Made by a program: the position numbers and the translations under genes. Under the pieces are notes generated by a model. The model was given only the letters and a program-made list of their open reading frames with translations, was not told the DNA's origin and made no database searches. Positions 1-7,112 of a DNA stretch of 45,215 nt are shown here, piece after piece. This stretch comes from Planctomycetota bacterium (GTDB lineage: Bacteria > Planctomycetota > J058). Every line of letters begins with the position of its first letter. Position 1 is the stretch's first letter. The stretch is taken from assembly GCA_023954375.1 (NCBI GenBank), contig JAMLIC010000064.1, positions 1-45,215 on the forward strand. Direction: 5' to 3'.

Positions 1-238
1 GCTGGCGCCCGGCGATCATCTTCAGCGTCGTGCTCTTGCCGGCGCCGTTGCGCCCGACGAGGCCGAACACCTCGCCCCGGCGGACCGAGAACGAGACGTC
101 GCGCACGGCCCAGAACTCCTGGCCGTACTTGTGGCGCGTGGGCGAGACGGCCTCGCGCAGCCGGTCGAGCGAGCTGCGGAAGAGGCGGTAGCACTTGCCC
201 AGCCCCTCGACCCTGACCGTCTCGTCCACGGCGACCAC
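1..238 (-). CDS. ABC transporter ATP-binding protein, Wzt/TagH-like (C-terminal part outside window)
   Basis: The first 79 residues of an ABC ATPase are present; the rest lies beyond base 1. The sequence shows the N-terminal beta strands, a short helical insert with REAVSPTRHKYGQ, then FWAVRDVSFSV and a Walker A motif GRNGAGKST. The phrase 'FWAVRDVSF' with 'SPTRHKYG' is typical of the ATPase that drives export of lipid-linked polysaccharide (O antigen or teichoic-acid type, Wzt/TagH). The GTG at 238 is chosen because a TACCGT box lies 8 nt upstream; a second GTG at 229 is possible. It lies 52 bp downstream of a glycosyltransferase gene on the same strand, consistent with a surface-glycan export locus. 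Its Walker B and any C-terminal glycan-binding domain cannot be seen. Confidence 0.85.
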   Translation of the reverse strand, partial: MVAVDETVRVEGLGKCYRLFRSSLDRLREAVSPTRHKYGQEFWAVRDVSFSVRRGEVFGLVGRNGAGKSTTLKMIAGRQ

Positions 239-246
239 GCGCGGCG

Positions 247-252
247 ACGGTA
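247..252 (-). promoter_or_regulatory. -10 box of leaderless type (ABC ATPase)
   Basis: TACCGT on the minus strand ends 8 nt before the GTG at 238. It fits the TANNNT box seen in front of many genes in this window. No clear -35 is visible. Confidence 0.5.
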
Positions 253-290
253 CTTGGCCGCGGGCTAGAGTCAAGCGAGCGGCCCGCGGC

Positions 291-2024
291 TCACGCGTGG
301 TCCCAGTGGCACCCGACGCACTCCGGGCGGCGCGGCGCGGAGCCCGTGAGCCCGCCGCGAAGGGCCGCGAGGTGCGCGCCGTGCCAGAGCGCGTCAGGCG
401 CGTCGCGGAACACGTTGCCCTGCGCGGGCGCCGGCGGCACCCGGCCGGCGAGGCAGCCCGACACGTCGCCGCGGGCGTCGAGGCGCAGCCCGCGGAACGG
501 GCTGTCGCACCGCCCCGGGCGCGGCGCGCGCGAGAGGGGGTCGGGGAGGTGCAGGGCCTCGAAGCGGGCCTTGAGCTCCCCGAGCGCGGCGAGGGCCGCG
601 GGCGCGTCGTCGGTGATCGCGTCGCGCCAGAAGGCCGCGTCGGCGACGGGCGACGGCAGCCGGTGCGCCAGCTCGACCTCGGCGCCTGCCGCCGTGAGCG
701 CCTCGAGCAGCCGCTCGAGACGCTCGCGACGCGCCGGGTCCTCGAGGTCGGGCCGGGCCACGTGCACGCGGGCGCGCGCGCCGGCGGGGACGGGCGCCGG
801 GTCGCACGCGGCGGGGTCGGGGACGACCAGCTCCAGCGCCGCGCCCAGGAGGTCGGGGAGGGGGCCGTCGAGCGCGGCCTCCACGGTCACGGCGAGCCCC
901 CGCGCGCGGGCGACCTCCGCCGCGCGCCGGAGCGCCTCGCCGTCCCCGTCCGCCACCAGGCGCACGGCCCGGACGGTCCCGAGCTCCCGGGCCGACCAGG
1001 CGAGGACCTCGTCGGCGCCGGGGGCCGCGACGAGCGCCAGCTCGTCGGGCCCGCCGCCGACGATCGCCCGCAGCTCGCGCAGCCCCGGCAGGGCGCGGTA
1101 GGCCCGGTAGGAGCGGTCCGTCCGCTGCGCGCCCGACAGGCCGGCGACGGCGCCCAGGAGGGCCCACAGGTCGGGGTCGTCCTTGCGCGCGTCGAGCCCG
1201 AGGCGCTCGAGGACGAGCACGAGGTCGCGCCAGGCGTAGCTCATCTCGGGGTGGTCGCGGTGGTAGGCGAACACCGCCCGGTAGCGCTCGAACAGCGCCG
1301 CGGCGCCCTCGACGACGTGCTCGCCCATGACCTCGGGCCGGTGCGGGTCGTCGTCGACGACGCGGCCGAGGAAGTCGGTCGGCTGCACGACGAGGATCGG
1401 ATGCCCGGCGGCGCGCAGCCTGGCGTCCAGGTCGAAGCCGGTGCCGGCGACCTCGCGGTAGGCGTGGCGCGCGAGCACGTCGCGCCGCAGCGCCTTCACG
1501 CCCAGGACCGTGCGGCCGAGGTGCGTGTCCCACAGCGGCAGGCACACGCCGGCGACCTCGGGCGGCGCGGCCAGGAGGCGCTCGTACAGCGCGCGCACCG
1601 CGTGCGGGCGCAGGACCATGTCCTCGCCCACCTGCACGTAGACGGGCGTCGGGCAGCGCTCGTTGAGGAGCCGGAAGGCTCGCGCCGAGGGCGCGACGTT
1701 CCTCACGACCACGGGCCCGGCGAAGCGGCAGTCCTGCCGCTCGAGCGCCGCGAGCGCCCGCGGGAAGGTCGCGCCGCCGACCGTGGCCACGCACACCGCG
1801 ACCTCGCTCGAGAGGTCGACGCGCCCGCCCGGCGCGGGCGCGAGCCGGGCGCGGGCGGCGTTCGTCCAGCGGGCGGCGACCACGGGGGCGCGCAGGGCCG
1901 CCGCCGCCGCGCGCTGGAGCAGGCGGTGCGGGCGCGAGCGCACCAGCCACGCCGGCCGGGGCAGCGCGGCGAGCCGGGCCAGCAGGTCGGCGGCGGAGGG
2001 TGGGGGGTCGGGCGCCGTCGTCAC
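291..2024 (-). CDS. Glycosyltransferase-like protein fused to a SPASM-like domain
   Basis: A 577-residue protein of unusual architecture. Residues about 72-260 look like a GT-A glycosyltransferase: a beta strand VAVCVATVGG, the repeated 'LAALERQDC' helix, and a possible metal-binding QVGEDMVL near 131-138. Residues about 325-480 form alternating strands and helices resembling a degenerate TIM barrel, but no CxxxCxxC radical-SAM motif is present. Residues 503-577 look like a SPASM cluster-binding domain: C506, the 'LRLDARGDVSGC' strand with C524, a 'GNVFRDAPDALWHG' segment, and C569xxC572. It starts with GTG 8 nt after a TACACT box, divergent from a GT4 gene and upstream of an ABC glycan exporter. 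The role is probably in surface-glycan modification; the reaction is unknown. Confidence 0.75.
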   Translation of the reverse strand: MTTAPDPPPSAADLLARLAALPRPAWLVRSRPHRLLQRAAAAALRAPVVAARWTNAARARLAPAPGGRVDLSSEVAVCVATVGGATFPRALAALERQDCRFAGPVVVRNVAPSARAFRLLNERCPTPVYVQVGEDMVLRPHAVRALYERLLAAPPEVAGVCLPLWDTHLGRTVLGVKALRRDVLARHAYREVAGTGFDLDARLRAAGHPILVVQPTDFLGRVVDDDPHRPEVMGEHVVEGAAALFERYRAVFAYHRDHPEMSYAWRDLVLVLERLGLDARKDDPDLWALLGAVAGLSGAQRTDRSYRAYRALPGLRELRAIVGGGPDELALVAAPGADEVLAWSARELGTVRAVRLVADGDGEALRRAAEVARARGLAVTVEAALDGPLPDLLGAALELVVPDPAACDPAPVPAGARARVHVARPDLEDPARRERLERLLEALTAAGAEVELAHRLPSPVADAAFWRDAITDDAPAALAALGELKARFEALHLPDPLSRAPRPGRCDSPFRGLRLDARGDVSGCLAGRVPPAPAQGNVFRDAPDALWHGAHLAALRGGLTGSAPRRPECVGCHWDHA

Positions 2025-2032
2025 GGGCCGGC

Positions 2033-2038
2033 AGTGTA
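2033..2038 (-). promoter_or_regulatory. -10 box of leaderless type (GT-SPASM gene)
   Basis: TACACT on the minus strand ends 8 nt before the GTG at 2024. It faces the box of the divergent gene at 2058-2063, so both promoters fit into the 47-bp gap. Confidence 0.55.
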
Positions 2039-2057
2039 CCGCGCCCCGCGCGGCGAG

Positions 2058-2063
2058 TAGGAT
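2058..2063 (+). promoter_or_regulatory. -10 box of leaderless type (GT4 gene)
   Basis: TAGGAT ends 8 nt before the ATG at 2072. There is no Shine-Dalgarno sequence in the 8-nt gap, so the transcript probably begins at or next to the start codon. Confidence 0.55.
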
Positions 2064-2071
2064 CGGCGCCC

Positions 2072-3373
2072 ATGCCCGCCGAGCGCCTCGACGACTCGCG
2101 CCCGTGCCGCCTGCGCGGCGTGGCCTTCGTGGTCCCGGGCTTCGACGCGCCGGGCGGCATGGAGGGGCAGGGCCGCCGCCTGGCGCGCGCCCTGGCCGGG
2201 CAGGGCGTGCCGATCACCTACGTGACCACCGCGCCGCAGGGCTCGCCCCTGCCCGCGCGGGAGGTCCTGGGGCTGATCGAGGTCTTCCGGGTCCCGGTGC
2301 TCACGGCGGTCGACTGGACGACGTCCCTCGACCTGCTCGAGCTGACCTGCCTGGGCCTCCTGGCCGCGCGCCGCGAGCGGGTCGAGGTCGTCTACTCGGT
2401 CCACCACACGATCGGCGCCGTCGCCGCGCGCGTCGGGCGGGCGCTCGGCGCGCCGGTCGTGGTGAAGCTCGCCGGCGGCGGCGCGACCGGAGACGTTCAG
2501 ACGCTGCTCGCCAGCCCGCGGCGCGCGCGCTACGCCGCCGCCCTGCGCCAGGCCGCGCGCCTCGTGGCGATCTCGGACGCGATCGCCGCCGAGGCGCGGG
2601 GCCTCGTGGGCGTCCCGGCCGAGCGGATCGTGCGGATCCCCAACGGCGTCGACCTCGAGGCGTTCAAGCCCGCCGCGCCGCAGGGCGAGCGCGTGGTGTT
2701 CCTCGGCCGCCTGGCGCGCGAGAAGCGGGTCGACGTGCTCCTCGACGCCTTCGCGCGGGTCGCCCGCGAGCGTCCGGCGGCGACGCTGGACCTGGCCGGC
2801 GACGGCCCCGAGCGCGCGGCGCTCGAGGCGCGGGCGGCGCGCCTGGGCCTGGGCGGGCGCGCCCGCTTCCTCGGCGTCGTCGACGACCCGGCCGCGCTCC
2901 TGCGCGGCGCCGCGGCGCTGGCCCTGCCGTCCGCCTCCGAGGGGCTGAGCAACGCCCTGCTCGAGGCCATGGCGTCGGGCGTGGCGGTCCTGGCGACCCG
3001 GATCCCGGGCACCGACGAGGTCGTGCGCGACGGCGAGGAGGGCCTCCTCGTCGCGCCCGACGACCCGGCGGCGCTGGGCGCCGCCCTCGGCCGCCTGCTC
3101 GGAGACCCGGCCCTCGCCCGCCGCCTGGGCGCGGCCGGCCGCCGCCGCGCCGAGGAGGCCTTCGACCTCGAGGCCGTCGCCGAGCGCCACGCGCTGCTCT
3201 TCGAGGGGCTCAAGCGCGAGCGGGCAGGGCCGGCGCGCGTGTCGCCGCCGGCCCTCGCGAGAGCGACGCTCGGCGCCCTGGCCCGGACGGGGAAGGACGC
3301 CACGCTGTCGACGGCCCGGATCGTGCGGGGGCGGGTGGGGCGGCTGGCCCGCGGCGTGATCGGCGGCGCGTAG
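2072..3373 (+). CDS. Glycosyltransferase family 4 (GT-B fold)
   Basis: A 433-residue retaining glycosyltransferase of the GT4 type, which moves a sugar from a nucleotide donor to a lipid-linked or glycan acceptor at the inner face of the membrane. The N-terminal Rossmann half shows VVPGFDAPGGMEGQGRRLA, the glycine-rich acceptor loop of the family. The C-terminal half has the hallmark series NGVDLEAF, VVFLGRLAREKRVDVLLDAF, LAGDGPERAALE and the donor-binding EX7E region SEGLSNALLEAMASGVAVLAT. The ATG at 2072 lies 8 nt after a TAGGAT box; upstream in-frame sequence overlaps the divergent gene and is rejected. Donor and acceptor sugars cannot be inferred. The surrounding genes indicate surface-polysaccharide synthesis. 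Confidence 0.93.
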   Translation: MPAERLDDSRPCRLRGVAFVVPGFDAPGGMEGQGRRLARALAGQGVPITYVTTAPQGSPLPAREVLGLIEVFRVPVLTAVDWTTSLDLLELTCLGLLAARRERVEVVYSVHHTIGAVAARVGRALGAPVVVKLAGGGATGDVQTLLASPRRARYAAALRQAARLVAISDAIAAEARGLVGVPAERIVRIPNGVDLEAFKPAAPQGERVVFLGRLAREKRVDVLLDAFARVARERPAATLDLAGDGPERAALEARAARLGLGGRARFLGVVDDPAALLRGAAALALPSASEGLSNALLEAMASGVAVLATRIPGTDEVVRDGEEGLLVAPDDPAALGAALGRLLGDPALARRLGAAGRRRAEEAFDLEAVAERHALLFEGLKRERAGPARVSPPALARATLGALARTGKDATLSTARIVRGRVGRLARGVIGGA

Positions 3374-3379
3374 CTCGGC

Positions 3380-3577
3380 TCAGAGCGCATGGAGCCAACG
3401 ACTCTCGCGGCCGAGTCCTGGTGACCAGCCTTCGATCGGAGCAGCGAGCGAGGCGAGGCCGACGAGGCCGAGCCGCGGCGGCAGAGCGCCACGGGCGACG
3501 ACGTAGCGACTTACTTCGAGCCCGCGCGCGCGCCGCCGCGGCCGGCATCGTCGGCCGCAGCCGTCGAGCACACCTCA
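3380..3577 (+). repeat. Repeat family A/D, subtype D, copy 1
   Basis: An intergenic element of about 200 bp with a second copy in opposite orientation at 41971-42155. Shared blocks include CTGGTGACCAGCC, GGAGCAGCGAGCGAGGCGAGG and the end GGCCGCAGCCGTCGAGCACA followed by CCTCA. The terminal TCA is the reverse complement of the TGA stop of the minus-strand methyltransferase gene, so the element abuts or supplies that stop. The last 30 bp are also shared with subtype A copies (CCGCAGCCG then CGA and CACAC). It fills the space between two convergent genes. Confidence 0.8.
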
Positions 3578-4492
3578 GGGCCGTCGCCCCCGCACCGCCG
3601 TGTCCCAGGGCAAGGCGCGCACGTCCTCGAGCCCGGCGGCGCGGAACCAGCCCTGCACCTCGTCGGGCGAGTGCGTGCCGTGGTACCAGGGGCTGTAGGC
3701 GTCGAAGGTGTCCAGGACGTCGTTGTCGAGGCCGAGCCCCTGGTCGCTGATCGGGAAGAGCTGCAGGGCGTACTGCACGAGGACGCGGCGCCGGTGGCGG
3801 CGCGCGAACGGCACGAACCAGCGGCACCAGCGGTGGAAGCTCGCCGGCGGGAGGCGCCGCGTGAACGGGATCCAGGCGTTGCGCTGCAGGTAGGCGCCCT
3901 CGTGCGGGTAGACCCAGATGCAGATCGTGCCGCCCGGCCGCAGCAGCGGCACGAGCCGCTCGAAGTGGGCGCGCGTGTCGGGCGTGTGGTGGAGGACGCC
4001 GATGCTCACCACGAGGTCGAACGTCCCCGGCGCGAAGGGGAGGCGGCCGATGTCCGCCTGCACGACCGAGGCGTTGGCGTGCTCGCGCAGGTTGTCGCGG
4101 GCCGCCTCGACGGCGAGGCTCAGGTCGGCGCCCACGACGCGCGCGGCGCCCCAGCGGGCGAGGAGGTCCGAGAAGCGCCCGGCGCCGACGCCGGCGTCGA
4201 GGACCACCTTGCCGCGGACGTCGTCGGGCGAGAGGCCCGTCTTGGCGCGCAGGATCTCCTCCGACCAGCCGGCGCCGGTGCGCGCGTCGAGCTGGGTCGT
4301 CGGGTGGGTGTTCCACTCGAAGCTGAACGAGCCCACGTAGGCGTCGTCGGGGACGAAGCGCGGCACGCCCCGTACGACCGGCCAGCGGCGCCCGCCGGGG
4401 GAGACGTAGGCGTCGCCCTCGCGGCGCAGGGGGGCGCCCGTCTCGGGGCAGCGGAGCAGGTCGTCGAGCGCCTCGGCCGTCGCCTCAGCCAT
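3575..4492 (-). CDS. Class I SAM-dependent methyltransferase with Trm112-like N-terminus
   Basis: A 305-residue protein. Residues 10-48 resemble the short Trm112-like domain that precedes many bacterial methyltransferases (LLRCPETGAPL, then WPVVRGVPRFV), but only C15 of the usual zinc ligands remains. The Rossmann-fold motif I is VVLDAGVGAGRF (97-107), followed by GADLS and later the VVSIGVLHHTPD motif typical of small-molecule or sugar methyltransferases. The C-terminal part has FDAYSPWYHGTHSPDEVQGWF, common in methyltransferases of O-antigen loci. The ATG start overlaps the TGA of the upstream gene by 8 bp (ATGGCTGA), so translation is probably coupled. The likely role is methylating a sugar or lipid-linked glycan; the substrate is not known. 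Confidence 0.88.
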   Translation of the reverse strand: MAEATAEALDDLLRCPETGAPLRREGDAYVSPGGRRWPVVRGVPRFVPDDAYVGSFSFEWNTHPTTQLDARTGAGWSEEILRAKTGLSPDDVRGKVVLDAGVGAGRFSDLLARWGAARVVGADLSLAVEAARDNLREHANASVVQADIGRLPFAPGTFDLVVSIGVLHHTPDTRAHFERLVPLLRPGGTICIWVYPHEGAYLQRNAWIPFTRRLPPASFHRWCRWFVPFARRHRRRVLVQYALQLFPISDQGLGLDNDVLDTFDAYSPWYHGTHSPDEVQGWFRAAGLEDVRALPWDTAVRGRRP

Positions 4493-4931
4493 CGATCGCG
4501 AACTCGTAGCGGCGGCCGTTCGTGCGCGGGTCGCTGCCGTCGAAGGAGGAGAGCACGACTCGCCCGAGCCAGTGCGAGTAGCGGCCGCCGCCCTGCGCGC
4601 GCACCTGCTCGTGCGCGCTGTGCGCCGGGCCGAGCGGGCGGCCGTCCTCGAGGACGACCAGGCGCGAGTGGCTCTCGGCGTCGGACGGCTCGCCCAGGAG
4701 GAGCGGCAGGTCGGCGACGAAGGCGAGCCCCCCGACCGGGCGGATGCGGGTCAGCGGGCCGGCGGTCGGGCCCACGAGGCGGCCGAGGGTCACCTGCGCG
4801 GCGCGCGCGGCGAGGAGGGGCAGGGGGACCGCGGGGCGCAGCCGCCCGCGCAGGCGCAGGTACGCGCCCGCGCCGAGCAGGTAGGCGCTGACCCCCGCCA
4901 CCTCGAGCGCGTCCTGGATCGACCGCCGCAC
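4485..4931 (-). CDS. Small conserved glycan-locus protein (function unknown)
   Basis: A 148-residue protein. Residues about 84-145 contain SHSRLVVLEDGRPLGPAH and, near the C-terminus, GGGRYSHW followed by SDPRTNGRRYEF. I recognise this pattern as a conserved segment found in proteins encoded in lipopolysaccharide and O-antigen clusters, beside methyltransferases and glycosyltransferases; no reaction is assigned to it. The start is taken as the GTG at 4931, 6 nt after a TACGTT box. A longer open frame upstream runs through repeat sequence and is rejected. The gene overlaps the methyltransferase start, so the two form one transcription unit. Confidence 0.7.
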   Translation of the reverse strand: MRRSIQDALEVAGVSAYLLGAGAYLRLRGRLRPAVPLPLLAARAAQVTLGRLVGPTAGPLTRIRPVGGLAFVADLPLLLGEPSDAESHSRLVVLEDGRPLGPAHSAHEQVRAQGGGRYSHWLGRVVLSSFDGSDPRTNGRRYEFAIDG

Positions 4932-4937
4932 GCGCGG

Positions 4938-4943
4938 AACGTA
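4938..4943 (-). promoter_or_regulatory. -10 box of leaderless type (4485-4931 operon)
   Basis: TACGTT on the minus strand ends 6 nt before the GTG at 4931. Confidence 0.45.
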
Positions 4944-4989
4944 GCGGAGGACGCCAGAGAGTTCGAGACTTTTCCTCCTGCTCCACGCG

Positions 4990-5055
4990 CTCGACCCGCC
5001 AGAGCGCAGCGTGTGGGAGGCGCGGAGCGGGCCGAATGCCATGGCCCGGGCACCA
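4990..5055 (+). repeat. Repeat family B, copy 1, left half (interrupted)
   Basis: This segment (CTCGACCCGCCAGAGCG ... GGAGGCGCGGAGCGGGCCG ... GCCATGGCCCGGG) matches the left half of the uninterrupted B copy at 34972-35087. The match stops where the A element begins at 5056 and resumes at 5325. Confidence 0.8.
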
Positions 5056-5324
5056 GGGCCTGTCCTCGAACCCGGTAGGTGGTCGTTCAGCCGCGGCGCC
5101 CCGCTCGGCCGTCTTCGCAGACGGCCGAGCCGCCTCCGAGCACACCGCACCGCGCCTTCGCAGCAGGAGCCTCAGGCGAGGCCGAGGAGGGCAGGGCGTG
5201 TCGGCCGAAGGCGAGGGAGGGCGGCCGTGGGCCGCCGACCGAGCCTGAGCGGTCGGGGCCGACGAAGTCGGCCCCGACGCACCGCAGCGCCCGCCATCCT
5301 CGGCCGCAGCCGCGATCACACTAG
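5056..5324 (+). repeat. Repeat family A, copy 1, inserted inside a B element
   Basis: A 269-bp element running from GGGCCTGTCCTCGAACCCG to CGATCACACTAG. It is shared with 23835-24068 and, inverted, 10531-10760. It contains three strong hairpins: 5103-5130 (12-bp stem, loop TCGC), 5220-5236 (7-bp stem, loop GTG) and 5252-5278 (perfect 12-bp stem, loop GAA). Stem 2 is kept in other copies while its loop changes to TCCT. It has no coding potential of its own; long open frames across it are GC artefacts. It splits a B element, which shows that it moved there. Confidence 0.85.
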
Positions 5325-5370
5325 CGCCGATCGCGCCCCCCTCGCGAGCGCATCACTCATCGCAGGTCAA
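5325..5370 (+). repeat. Repeat family B, copy 1, right half
   Basis: CGCCGATCGCGCCCCCCTCG followed by CGAGCGCATCACTCATCGCA and GGTC matches 35041-35087 nearly base for base. The stop codon of the minus-strand gene at 5367 falls inside this conserved edge. Confidence 0.8.
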
Positions 5371-6917
5371 CGGAGCCTGACCTCGGGCCGGCGTCGGCCG
5401 AGCCAGGCCCGGAGCCCGCGGCCGAGCGCCTCGGGGTCGCCGCCGGCGTCGCGGTTCAGCACGGGGAGCGCGCGCGCGATGTCCGGCGACGGCACGCCGG
5501 TGACGACGACCTCCTCGAAGGCGACCGGCCCGCCGAGGGCCACGAGGAAGGCGCGCACCGGGCCGTCGTCGAGGGTCACGGGCGTGGGCTCGAGGCGCAG
5601 GCTGCCGACGCGCAGGCCGAGGGTGTGGCCGTCGCCCGCCGGGCGCAGGTCGAGGGCGACGCGCGCCTGCGCCCGCGGGGGCTCGGCGCGGAAGAGCGCC
5701 TCCTCGAGGTCGAGGAAGGCCACCTCGCGCAGGAGCGCGACCCCGGGCCCGCGCTCGCGGGCGCGCCGCACCAGGACGTCGAGGGTCGCCGGCCGCTGCG
5801 GCAGGCGGTCGAGGGGCAGGTCGAGCGCGACGCCCGAGCCGCCCACGAACGAGCGACCCGGGAGGAGGCCGAGCGAGGCCACGCGGTTCCGCGCGCCGCG
5901 GACGGAGACCTCGACGGTGACCGGGCGGTCGCGGCGGAAGTCGACGACGAGCAGGCGGCGGGTCCAGCCGCTGCCGACGAGGGTGCCCTCGGCGGTGTAC
6001 CAGGCGGGGTGCTCGGTCGGCTCGAAGGGCTCGAGGTGCGCGGGCAGGAGCGCGCCGGCGAGCGACTGCGTGGCCAGGGGCCAGTCGTCGAGGTCGCGCG
6101 CGGCGTCGGGCCCCTCGAAGCCGTAGGTGAGGCGGACCGCGCCGTCGCCCGCGTCCTCGACCCCCGCGCGCAGGGCGCGGGCGAGGAGCGCGAGGTCGAC
6201 GGGCGCGTCGAGCGGGTCGGGGGAGGGGGTCGCGGCCGGAGCGACGAGGAGGGCGCGCAGCCCCGCCTCCGCCTCCGGACCGGCGTAGCGGACGACCTCG
6301 GCGACCAGCGCCTCCGCCTCGGCGCGCGCGCCGGCGGCCACGAGGTCCCGCACGCGCGCCGCGTCGGCGACGAAGCGCTGCTGGAGCCGCCCCGAGGCCC
6401 GGCCGCGCGCCTCGCGCACCACGCGCGCCACCTCCGGCGCGACGTCGGGGCGGGCGAGGAACTCCTTGTAGAGCAGGTCCGCCTCCCGGTCGCGCCCCTC
6501 GGCCTCGAGCGCCTCGCCCGCCGCGAGCGTCGCGCGGAGGTCCGGGTCGACGCGCGCCAGCGCCCCGGCCGCCAGGCGCGCCGCGGTCGCGGCCACCTCG
6601 GGGACGCGTGAGTCGCTGAGCGCCCGCGCCCGCCCGTAGAGCTCGACCGCGTCGTCGGGGTGCGCCGCCGCCCAGGCCTCGAGCTCGGCGAGCTGCGCCT
6701 GCGCCGCCGCGAGCGCGTCGGGCGTGAGGCCGGTCCCGGCCCGGCCGCCCTGCGCGCGGGGGGCCGGGCGCAGGTCCTGCGCGACGACCACGAGCAGGGC
6801 CGAGAACAGGAGCAGTGGCACGCCGGCCTGCGCCAGGAGGCGCCGCCTCGGCAGCTGCCGGAGCCGACCGCCCGGCCGGGCGGGGTCGGGGCCGGGGGCG
6901 GGGGCGGGCGGGGCCAT
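5367..6917 (-). CDS. Membrane-anchored protein of unknown function
   Basis: A 516-residue protein not recognised as a known family. A proline- and arginine-rich N-terminus is followed by one hydrophobic segment at about residues 32-47 (VPLLLFSALLVVVAQDL), so it is probably a type II membrane protein with the bulk outside the cytoplasm. Residues about 80-230 are alpha-helical and alanine-rich and look like degenerate TPR-type repeats. Residues about 260-516 are beta-rich, with two long domains that could be jelly-roll-like carbohydrate-binding modules (a strand pattern ending in 'FEEVVVTGVP'). The ATG lies 5 nt after a TACCCT box. Its stop codon lies within the flanking B repeat, so its extreme C-terminus may have been set by that insertion. 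Confidence 0.7.
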   Translation of the reverse strand: MAPPAPAPGPDPARPGGRLRQLPRRRLLAQAGVPLLLFSALLVVVAQDLRPAPRAQGGRAGTGLTPDALAAAQAQLAELEAWAAAHPDDAVELYGRARALSDSRVPEVAATAARLAAGALARVDPDLRATLAAGEALEAEGRDREADLLYKEFLARPDVAPEVARVVREARGRASGRLQQRFVADAARVRDLVAAGARAEAEALVAEVVRYAGPEAEAGLRALLVAPAATPSPDPLDAPVDLALLARALRAGVEDAGDGAVRLTYGFEGPDAARDLDDWPLATQSLAGALLPAHLEPFEPTEHPAWYTAEGTLVGSGWTRRLLVVDFRRDRPVTVEVSVRGARNRVASLGLLPGRSFVGGSGVALDLPLDRLPQRPATLDVLVRRARERGPGVALLREVAFLDLEEALFRAEPPRAQARVALDLRPAGDGHTLGLRVGSLRLEPTPVTLDDGPVRAFLVALGGPVAFEEVVVTGVPSPDIARALPVLNRDAGGDPEALGRGLRAWLGRRRPEVRLR

Positions 6918-6922
6918 GCGGG

Positions 6923-6928
6923 AGGGTA
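6923..6928 (-). promoter_or_regulatory. -10 box of leaderless type (5367-6917 gene)
   Basis: TACCCT on the minus strand ends 5 nt before the ATG at 6917. Confidence 0.45.
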
Positions 6929-7112
6929 GCCCCGCGGGCGAGCGCGGGCCAATCAGGGCGTCACACCATGGCGACAGGAGGACCGCGGTCCACCCTCGAT
7001 ACGGTCCGAGCCGCCGAGGAGTGAGAGCAACAGGTCCGCTCCGCAGCGCCGCGAGGACCTGCGCCTCGCTACGGCCGACGTGCGAGGGGAGGCAGGTGAA
7101 CTCGTGGACCGC

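Noticed and set aside
195..2060. Long open frames on the opposite strand of most genes (for example 195-2060, 17570-22180, 16833-19553)
   Set aside because: At this GC content antisense frames stay open; the translations are low-complexity (R, A, G, P), have no motif, and overlap genes with clear domains.
5011..5324. Coding frames across the A element
   Set aside because: The frames differ between copies, have no shared protein, and the conservation follows hairpin stems and not codons.
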